Shown: piece by piece, positions 57,301 to 64,000 of the stretch
Layout: the number at the start of each line of letters is the position of its first letter
Numbering within the stretch: the stretch's first letter is position 1
Translations under genes and position numbers: made by a program
DNA from: Diabrotica undecimpunctata
Taxonomy: Eukaryota; Arthropoda; Insecta; Coleoptera; Chrysomelidae
Length of the DNA: 64,000 nucleotides
Assembly: GCF_040954645.1 (NCBI RefSeq)
Contig: NC_092808.1
Coordinates: forward strand, 18,419,383 to 18,483,382
Reading direction: 5' to 3'
Notes under the pieces: generated by a model
Told to the model about the DNA's origin: nothing
The model's input: the letters and a program-made list of their open reading frames with translations, nothing else
Databases searched by the model: none

Positions 57301-57631
57301 TGGAATACCCACTCTATATTTGATGGAACAAATTTGAGAAGCTGCTAGTTTGTTAGAAAACAAAAATTCGAAACCATTATTGCTTCAGCTAAAACAACGC
57401 ATTGTTCTAGTGTTTGCGGAGTTAAAAACTGACCTCTCTTTTCTTTGCTTTTCTGTTATATCTGGTGTCTCGGCAAACACATTTAGAAATTATTTTCAGA
57501 TAACGGTGGAAGTTCTTTCTAAAGTATTACACCTGCAATCCCCTGACCAGGAAGAGAAAAGATTCAAAATAGGATACCTGTTAGTTTTAAGAAACTTCCT
57601 AAAACAAGAATTATTTTGGACTGCACTTTTA

Positions 57632-58963
57632 CGAGGCATGTTTTTTAAGTAAGTACCGTTTTGCGATTCCGCCACCGCAGCGCTACGGTCGGCGTTCCGC
57701 GCATGAGCGCTGGTTACCTACATCTCTTGTCTACGCACTGACGCCATTACAGTCTGATTCTTCATTGTATACTTGTTTACTCCAGTGTTTAAGATGCCTC
57801 CAACAGTCGTGAGTCACGCTGATTGTGAAGTACGGGCTGTTATACGATTTATTAGTGCTAAAGGCGTAAAACCGATCGATATTCATCGTGAGATCGTTGA
57901 AGTTTACGGACAAAACATTATGAGTGATGGAATGGTAAGGAAATGGGTGAGAGCATTTGAAGATGGCCGCACAAATGTGCATGATGAAGAACGGAGTGGG
58001 CGTCCTTCGGTCGTTAATGAAAATTTGGTGCAGAAAGTGGACGAAAAGGTGAGAGAAAACAGACGCTTTACAATTTCATCATTGTCCGACTACTTTCCTC
58101 AGTATTCTCGTAGTGTTTTGTATCGCATTGTTACCGAGAACTTGAATTACCGGAAATTGTGTTCAGGTTGGGTTCCAAAAATGTTGACGGATTTGCACAA
58201 AACCCAATGTTTAGGCAGTGCATTGACTTTCCTTGAGCGGTACCACAGTGAAGGTGAAGATTTTGTAGACCAAATTGTTACTGGTGACGAAACGTGGGTG
58301 GCCTACGTCACACCAGAATCGAAACAACAATCCATGGAATGGCGACATTCATCATCACCCAAAAGAGTGAAGTTTAAGCAAACAATTTCTGCCCGGAAAA
58401 TCATGTGCACAGTTTTTTGGGACAGAAAAGGAGTATTGCTAGTGGAGTTTTTGCCTCGTAATGAGACAATCAATGCAGCGTCTTATTGTGAGACATTGAA
58501 AAATCTGCGTCGTGCAATCCAGAACAAAAGACGTGGCAAGTTGAGTAAGGGTATTGTTTTGCTGCATGACAATGCCCGTCCACATGTGGCTAATCAGACC
58601 AAAGATCTCATCAAATCATTTAAATGGGAAACTCTAGATCATCCTCCATACAGCCCTGATCTGGCGCCCAGCGACTACCATTTGTTCCAGCACTTGAAGA
58701 AACACCTGGGCGGTCAGCGTCTTCAAGACGATAACGAAGTCAAAACATTTGTGATGCAGTGGTTAACAAGTCAGGCGGCAGAATTGTATCAGGAGGGTAT
58801 TCAAAAACTGGTGCCACGTTATGACAAGTGCCTCAATATTCACGGAAATTATGTAGAAAAGTAGATTAAGGTACAGGCTTTCATGTAAAAATAAAATTAT
58901 TGCCATATCTTTACACGTCTTTTTTTAATTCCAAAACGGTACTTAATTAAAAAACACGCCTCG
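57632..58963 (+). mobile_element. Complete mariner element, 1,332 bp
   Basis: Flanked by TA on both sides (57630-57631, 58964-58965). Terminal inverted repeats of 32 bp start CGAGGCATGTTTTTTAAG on the left and CGAGGCGTGTTTTTTAAT on the inverted right end, 30 of 32 positions equal. The transposase frame inside is uninterrupted. Size and organisation are normal for an autonomous mariner. Confidence 0.92.
57794..58864 (+). CDS. Mariner transposase (DD34D), intact
   Basis: The frame is open from 57773, but the start MPPTVVSHADCEV at 57794 gives 356 aa, close to the usual 345-350. Two N-terminal HTH regions (RFISAKGVKPIDIHREIVE; FTISSLSDYF) with the GRPS hinge between them bind the inverted repeats. 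The linker motif is WVPKML (family form WVPHEL). Catalytic triad, numbered from the 57773 Met: D172 in IVTGDETW, D266 in LLHDNARPH, D301 in YSPDLAPSDYHLF, with 34 residues between the last two. No stop or frameshift. The enzyme cuts and pastes the element at TA in the nucleus. It appears potentially active. Confidence 0.92.
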   Translation: MPPTVVSHADCEVRAVIRFISAKGVKPIDIHREIVEVYGQNIMSDGMVRKWVRAFEDGRTNVHDEERSGRPSVVNENLVQKVDEKVRENRRFTISSLSDYFPQYSRSVLYRIVTENLNYRKLCSGWVPKMLTDLHKTQCLGSALTFLERYHSEGEDFVDQIVTGDETWVAYVTPESKQQSMEWRHSSSPKRVKFKQTISARKIMCTVFWDRKGVLLVEFLPRNETINAASYCETLKNLRRAIQNKRRGKLSKGIVLLHDNARPHVANQTKDLIKSFKWETLDHPPYSPDLAPSDYHLFQHLKKHLGGQRLQDDNEVKTFVMQWLTSQAAELYQEGIQKLVPRYDKCLNIHGNYVEK

Positions 58964-59799
58964 TACAATTACTTTTACAAAAAAGCAAGTATCTTAAGTT
59001 TCGTGTAATGACTTATTCTCACTACAAAGGAAACCACAAATTAAAAGTTATGATTAGAATAGTACCATCTGGTTTAATTACATTTGTAAGTCCTGTTTAT
59101 GGTGGCCGTATCTCAGACAAAGAAATTTTTATTCACCCAAGATTATTGGACAAATTGACACCCAATAAGGATGCTATAATGGTAGATAAGGGCTTTTTGA
59201 TAGAGAATAATGCATTGAAAAGAAAATCGAATTAATAAAACTGCCATTTTTGGGAAAAAGAAAATAATTATCAATGCAGGATGCTCTTTGTACTGTTGAA
59301 ATTGCTTCAGCAAGAGTAAACATTGAAAGTAGGTAAAATACAACGGTTAAAAATCTTTAAAATTCTTAAAGCAAGGGTTAATTTATTCCTAGTTTCTTAT
59401 AATAGACTCTGTTATAAATATTATTTCAGGTATTGTTAACCTTTCTGCATCAATACTTAGTAATGATAAATATTAATTTAAGTGTAAATATTTTTTCCAA
59501 GTAAAAGTACCTATAAGAAATAAAACAATCTGTTAAAACAACTTTTTTATTTATACAATTGGAATAAAACTGGTAATACATTGTAAAAATATACGCGTAC
59601 CAAAACTTTTAACATTTTTTGTATAAATTCTACATTAAATGGTATTTTGATAATAAGTGTAGACTTATCGAAAGGACAAAACACTACAAAATGACGTATT
59701 TGTAGTCTGGTAAGTAACATTTACAATTGCACTTTTCTTTTATTATTTTTCTCAATTATGCACAAATATTTAAGGTCATGTAAAATTGATTACACAGAT

Positions 59800-60549
59800 T
59801 TTGTTTTGCCTGCCAAAGGGCACTTTATTTCTACACGACATTTTCCTGAAACAATTCCATCGACATTTACTTCCAGCCATGGTACATCATGTGAGATAAG
59901 AATTTCCAAATGTTCAACTTTACTTTGAGTTATTTTTTCATACATTTTTAAAGCAACTGAGTCATACTTTTTTCCATGTAATGTTGTAGTATTTCCTTAA
60001 AAAATGGAATTATACAATTTGTTGACTTTAAGTGGCCAATTTCGGTTTTTATTTTTACGATATGTAAATAAATGGTAACAAGTGGTTCCAGTTACTCTCA
60101 GTCGCCTCAGGTTTTTTCACGCTTTTCCAGTTTGGTTCAGCATAAATCATATTCTAGTACAATGTCAGTAGCTCTCATGAATCAGCAAAGAATGGTAGAA
60201 CTTTATTGTTGCCAATAATACTGTGACATAGATACATCTGAAGCATTTCTTCCTTATAGAACTTTGTGTCTTGATGTATAGGAACCACACTTTTTAAAGT
60301 CAGGCTTAATTCTGAATCTTCTGCTCCGGAGAGTAATATCTTCAATATCTCAGTATCTGCTGGTTTTGCTAGACGTGTAGCTAATTCTCTTCTTGTAGTG
60401 TTTTTTTTTGTGTGGCAAAACTGGTTAATTGGAACCATATTTTCATAAACATTATGTTTTTTTTTAATTCTCCCCACTATTACTTGATATCTGTGGTGCT
60501 TAATTTTTCTATCGTATGCCTGTAAGTAATAAAAAGGAATTATAAACAT
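59800..60549 (-). pseudogene. YqaJ-like nuclease ORF relic, companion of the ISL2EU element
   Basis: The upper part (60549-60175) is open: DRKIKHHRYQVIVGRIKKKH, RRELATRLAKPADTEIL and LHSII-type helices. Below it, after stops, come KMYEKITQSKVEHLEIL, SHDVPWLEVNVDGIV and SGKCRVEIKCPLAGKTKS (59810-59960). P-W-L...DG-V...EIKCP is the nuclease signature of YqaJ viral recombinase-type exonucleases (Asp, Glu and Lys). ISL2EU transposons are known to carry such a second ORF convergent to the transposase, and exactly that arrangement is seen with 57340-59420. Dead copy. Confidence 0.7.
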
Positions 60550-60602
60550 AAAGTTATAGAAAATGGTTCTTTTACTTTAATTAAATCGCTATGTAATCAC
60601 TT

Positions 60603-60776
60603 CATCATCATCAGTGGTGCTACAGCTCTAGTTGAGCCTTGACCTTCCCCAGTCTATTTCGCCAGTTGTTTCTGTTCATCGCCAACCGTTGCCAATTTGC
60701 CGCGCCGATTTTCCTTGCGTCCTCGTCCACACCGTCCCTCCATCTCAGTCATGGTCTGCCTCTACTCCTATTTCCC
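60603..60776 (-). mobile_element. Very short LINE-A 3' fragment with 11-bp TSD
   Basis: 174 bp flanked by TGTAATCACTT (60592-60602, 60777-60787). It begins CATCATCATCAGTGG like the LINE-A 3' end at 4863. No complete domain remains. Confidence 0.8.
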
Positions 60777-60852
60777 TGTAATCACTTACCAAAAAATATA
60801 TAGTAATGTGCCAAACTTGCTGTAAACCTTGTTGTAACTTACAGTCAAATAA

Positions 60853-60874
60853 ACTATCTATCTATCTATCTATA
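60853..60874. repeat. (CTAT)n microsatellite
   Basis: About five tandem CTAT units within an AT-rich spacer (60788-61289) in which no gene is seen. Confidence 0.9.
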
Positions 60875-61289
60875 TGTTTGCATTTTCCTGAATTTCCAGC
60901 CTAACATTAACAATTACAAACAACATTTTTAATATTACCAATCACTTCAATTTTCACTTGTTTTTGGTGGGGTACTCCCCTCAAATTACTCGTTTGAAGA
61001 CACAATGCTTGTATCACTGCAGTTTTCCCACTACATAATAATAATCTACAGGTAATAATTCTCTATTTCGTCCTCCATCTTTCAAAACAAGTGCTGCCAC
61101 CTATTACTGCCGACATTAATACAATTGAGTGATTTGTGAGATGTGCCACTTTTGCCGCCGATGAGCGAATTTTCGTGTAGAAATGATTATTTTTCGAACT
61201 TATTTTCTAATACGGCGTAAATTTGAATAGTTTAAGAGCGTAGGCGCAAAATTTTGGGCCAATGCTTTTTAAATGCAACCATTTTTTTC

Positions 61290-61574
61290 GAATCCTGAGA
61301 AAAGTAACAAATATTTTTGAAAAATTTAAACGCAGAATGAAAGATTGCATTATTACCGAGGGCCGAAAGTCCCTTAGAATAAATAAAAAGTTTTTTTGAA
61401 TGAGATATTTGAAATTAAAAATCACACTAAATTTTCTCTTTTTTTTTTCACCCCTGTAACTTATTAAAATAAACATTATAGAAGTTTTCAGGGACTTTCG
61501 GCCTTCATTAATAATGTATTCTTTCATTCTGCGTTTAAATTTTTCAAAAATACCTATTAATTTTTTTAGGATTA
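61290..61574. repeat. Foldback repeat, ~85-bp inverted arms
   Basis: The arms 61290-61374 and 61490-61574 are inverted repeats; the inner 63 bp (61312-61374 / 61490-61552, from TATTTTTGAAAAATTTAAAC to GGCCGAAAGTCCCT) match with few differences. The loop of about 115 bp is AT-rich, non-coding. TSD not resolved. From 61575 to 62204 nothing else is recognised. Confidence 0.75.
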
Positions 61575-62204
61575 TTAGTTATTTTAATCGGTACATATTT
61601 TAAAGACCCAACTTTGAACCATACATTAAAATGATGATATATGTGTTCAATACAACCTTAAACGACATCTTTGACTTACATCCAATTATATCTGACCTTT
61701 AAAGATGGAGAGAAAATATAATTTAATTAAATTATAAGAATGCTTTAAAGAGATCTTCACTTTAAAGAAGCCAATTAAAATCTAATATAAACAATTTTCA
61801 GCAACATTCCAGTTTACGGGGAATAGCTAGTCAGTCATCCTCCCCTGTTACAAAGGTTGTTTGTTTCCTTATTCCAGAAAGACGCTTAATTATTCCAAAA
61901 TTTCCGTCACGACTGGGAAATATTTACCCTTTCAATTTGAGCCGACCTTAAATCGACCCTTGTCCCAGCATGCTTAGACCACGTTGCTCGTAAAATAAAA
62001 GAAATGAAAAACATAATTTAATGCATGTTACGGCACAGATAAGGATATTAAAAACGGAAATTTACTATTTATAATAAACTAGTGATCGTGACCGTCACTA
62101 TGCGACGAGGGATCCAATCAAATGCCATCTACAGTCACTCCACTAAATTTTTTCCGATTTTCCCCTATTTAAAACTGGGATAACAACAAAATGATCTTTT
62201 AGTA

Positions 62205-63484
62205 GAGGAAAGGATGTAAATATGGGCTACCCATTTTACATTTCTTTATAAAAAAAGAATAAAAAATCTATTTCAATTCCAACGGTACGTAAGAATGCCT
62301 ATATTTAGTTACTTATAACCTGCCCAAACTCCAAATTGATTAAATAATATATAACTATAACTGTTTTAAATGTACAAATAATGAAAAATTGTACTTTTGC
62401 GTCGTTTGAATAATGATCCTAAATATGGGCTACCCCGAAAAATGTGTTAAATTTGTGTGAAATGAGATAAATATGTGACAAATATATTTTAATATCTAAA
62501 ATACAAACAATATATCAAATAACTCATAGGCAATCGCACAGCAGCGGTTGAAACGACGATCACCTTATCATCTTCATCAGTCGCATCATCAGGTTGTCGA
62601 AGTATTTTCTGCTTCAATTTCTGCTGCCATGAAATCGACATGGGATAAATTCCTGTAGCTTTAAATCCATTAACGGCAATCTCTCCAGTTTGGCATTTCA
62701 AATAAGCTCTCAAAGAGCTCTGACACATCAAATACACTTAGTGGACGATTATTGTGGTGCAACCAGACTCTGATCACTTCGCTGTAGTAAGCCTTAAGAA
62801 CACCCATGTAAGTCCAATGGCTGGAGTTTGTGGGTGCAATGGGGAGACAAGACAATTATAGTGACATGATTATCTCTAACTAAATCTATGACTTCTATAT
62901 TACGTGTATGGCTGTATTGTGAAAATATTGCTTTGTATCTATCCACTGGGATGTACTGCCATAATGGAATCTAGAGGAGCTCCTTTCATCAGTTGCTGGT
63001 AAATATTTTTACGTGGGAATATCATCATTGGTGGGATGAATTGGCCAGCAGCGCTCATCGATATCACGACGGTTATCAGAGAACCTCTTTTAGCAGAAGT
63101 AAATGATGCAATTTGTCGTTTCCCTTTTTGGCCTACTACCTGTGCAATCTTGTTTTGTACAACCGTAAGACCCTTCGTCCACATTGAAGATTCATTCAGG
63201 TATCTTCAATGAAGATATTTTTTTAAAATTAGTGTTTATTTTCAAATACTGGAATTTATCAACTTACCCGAAAAAGTTTTGACACTCACACCAACCGACA
63301 AACAATAATTATTATAAACTGGGAAATATCTACCACTATGACGCCTTCTACGCCTGCTACGGTGATAGTTTAACTTTGTCAAATACCGTTTGCAATAGTC
63401 AAAATGTAGAGATCTGCAACGAATAGCTGTGAAACCTACCTAGCCCATATTACAAGACCAGCCCATATTTGCAGCTTTTCCTTT
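62205..63484 (-). mobile_element. Second pogo-type relic, ~1.28 kb
   Basis: The ends carry AGGAAA-G-TG-AAATATGGGCT in inverted orientation (62206-62230 and about 63460-63484) beside TA dinucleotides, and the submotif AAATATGGGCTA recurs inside (62418 and, inverted, 63441). A degenerate DDE_1 transposase lies between. Much shorter than a full pogo element, so internally deleted. Confidence 0.65.
62489..63220 (-). pseudogene. Pogo/jerky DDE_1 transposase relic, internal deletion
   Basis: From 63184: GLTVVQNKIAQVVGQKGKRQ, SAAGQFIPPMMIFPRKN, GAPLDSIMAVHPSG, stops, then HTRN-like and VTIIVLSPHCTHKLQPL codons (about 62850-62830), SEVIRVWLHHNNRPLS and EIAVNGFKATGIYPM (62690-62640). The block with the second catalytic Asp (usually LILDGH) is missing between 62940 and 62900, so the enzyme could not work even with the stops removed. 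The N-terminal HTH domains are also absent. Confidence 0.75.
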
Positions 63485-63755
63485 ATATTGTACAACTTTC
63501 ATAACAAATAAGTCACATTTGAAGAATCGCTGAACTTTTACGTAAAGTCGTCTTATGAAATCAATCTACGTACAAAAACCAGCTTAGCTCTAGTTTGGCA
63601 ATTCATTTGTTAGGAAAGCTAGAGTTTTGAGTTATATTTTTTACCGATCCCAAATTCGCAGTCAATATTTTAAGATCAAAAAACTTAAAATAGTTAAAAA
63701 TTAATTTTTAGAAAATAATAAATTTTTTGCACGAAAGGGCCGGTTTTTTCACCTT
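63485..63755. other. Spacer, no gene seen
   Basis: AT-rich non-coding sequence; 'aaagggccggttttttcacc' near 63735-63754 looks like a repeat terminus, but its partner is not in the window. Confidence 0.3.
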
Positions 63756-64000
63756 TAGTTAAATATTGTCCTATCTGACAGATGGAAATCTGGACGTTAT
63801 CGTAGACAACGACCTAACAGCCCGAACAAACAGTTTAACAAGTTAGAAGATGGCCGTGAAAGCCTAACACATTTTATCATAAAAGACACTTTCATATTAG
63901 TAAAATTTGAACCGAAAACAACAGTGGTTTATTATGTTGGAAATGTTGTTGAAGAAATATCTGATTCTGAATATTTTGTCAAATATTTGCGGCGCAGGGG
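63756..64000 (+). pseudogene. C-terminal fragment of a pogo/jerky-type transposase, runs off the window
   Basis: The frame is open to the window edge: SDRWKSGRYRRQRPNSPN, then IKDTFILVKFEPKTTVVYY, VGNVVEEISDSEYFVKYLRR. The last part is the small C-terminal domain seen after the DDE region in many insect pogo/jerky transposases (compare FYVAKIVSLTATIMVNYLK at 47440). Nothing catalytic precedes it, so it is a fragment or a separate exon. Whether it is intact cannot be told because the window ends. Confidence 0.5.

Larger units (their letters stand above)
57340..59420 (+). pseudogene. ISL2EU/PIF-like DDE_4 transposase relic, split by mariner
   Basis: The left part 57345-57631 reads KPLLLQLKQRIVLVFAELKT, LCFSVISGVSANTFRNYF, a region that precedes the nuclease domain in DDE_4 (HARBI1-type) transposases of ISL2EU elements. 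The right part from 59008 reads SHYKGNHKLKVMIRIVPSG, ITFVSPVYGGRISDKEIF (catalytic Asp in SDKE), KDAIMVDKGFLIENN (Asp), then after frame changes TVEIASARVNIER (Glu region, about 59295-59330). The segment between is partly lost and the mariner at 57632-58963 sits in it. Non-functional. Confidence 0.75.

Overview
The window looks like a transposon-saturated, AT-rich arthropod (most likely insect, possibly beetle) nuclear segment. The evidence is spliced exons with GT/AG sites, many APE-type LINE copies, several families of cut-and-paste DNA transposons, one Ty3/gypsy-type LTR element and a tRNA-derived SINE. There are no bacterial operons, rRNA genes or CRISPR arrays. All family calls are made by reading translated motifs by eye; no database was searched.

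Host sequence is a small minority. The best host gene is a two-exon plus-strand gene. Exon 1 (18117-18427) carries a C3HC4 RING finger and exon 2 (26984-27764) carries a C2H2-like motif and resembles the insect DUF4729 domain. The splice sites are canonical, the phase matches exactly, and the product would be 363 aa. The 8.56-kb intron holds most of a mobile-element collection: two LINE fragments with clear target duplications, a LINE endonuclease relic, IS630/Tc1-like DDE transposase relics, a solo LTR and a tRNA-SINE. Two further plus-strand exon-like blocks lie upstream (9732-9955 and 12423-12502).

Layout. 0-4.6 kb: hAT relic, then a complete MULE with intact ORF and 8-bp target duplication. 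4.8-9.1 kb: two minus-strand LINEs. 9.7-12.5 kb: two host-like exons around a LINE relic. 13.5-17.0 kb: a full-length LINE. 18.1-27.8 kb: the RING gene. 28.6-29.9 kb: second hAT relic. 31.4-37.7 kb: a LINE split by a 2.87-kb IS630/Tc1-like element that itself contains a MITE. 37.7-41.4 kb: LINE relic, long-arm foldback element, TA microsatellite, small MITEs. 42.5-46.1 kb: a LINE split by a DDD transposon with long terminal repeats. 47-55.6 kb: a pogo-type relic split by a gypsy element whose two LTRs look identical. 55-60.8 kb: LINE fragments and an ISL2EU/PIF-like element (transposase plus YqaJ-like ORF) split by an intact mariner. 61-64 kb: foldback repeat, a second pogo relic and the start of a third.

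How things relate: the dominant theme is nesting (element inside element), which gives a relative chronology. The apparently youngest insertions are the gypsy element, the mariner and the MULE. The two near-complete IS630/Tc1-type elements have unusual spacing of the last two catalytic residues (D-91-E and D-43-D) and are the best candidates for little-described families.
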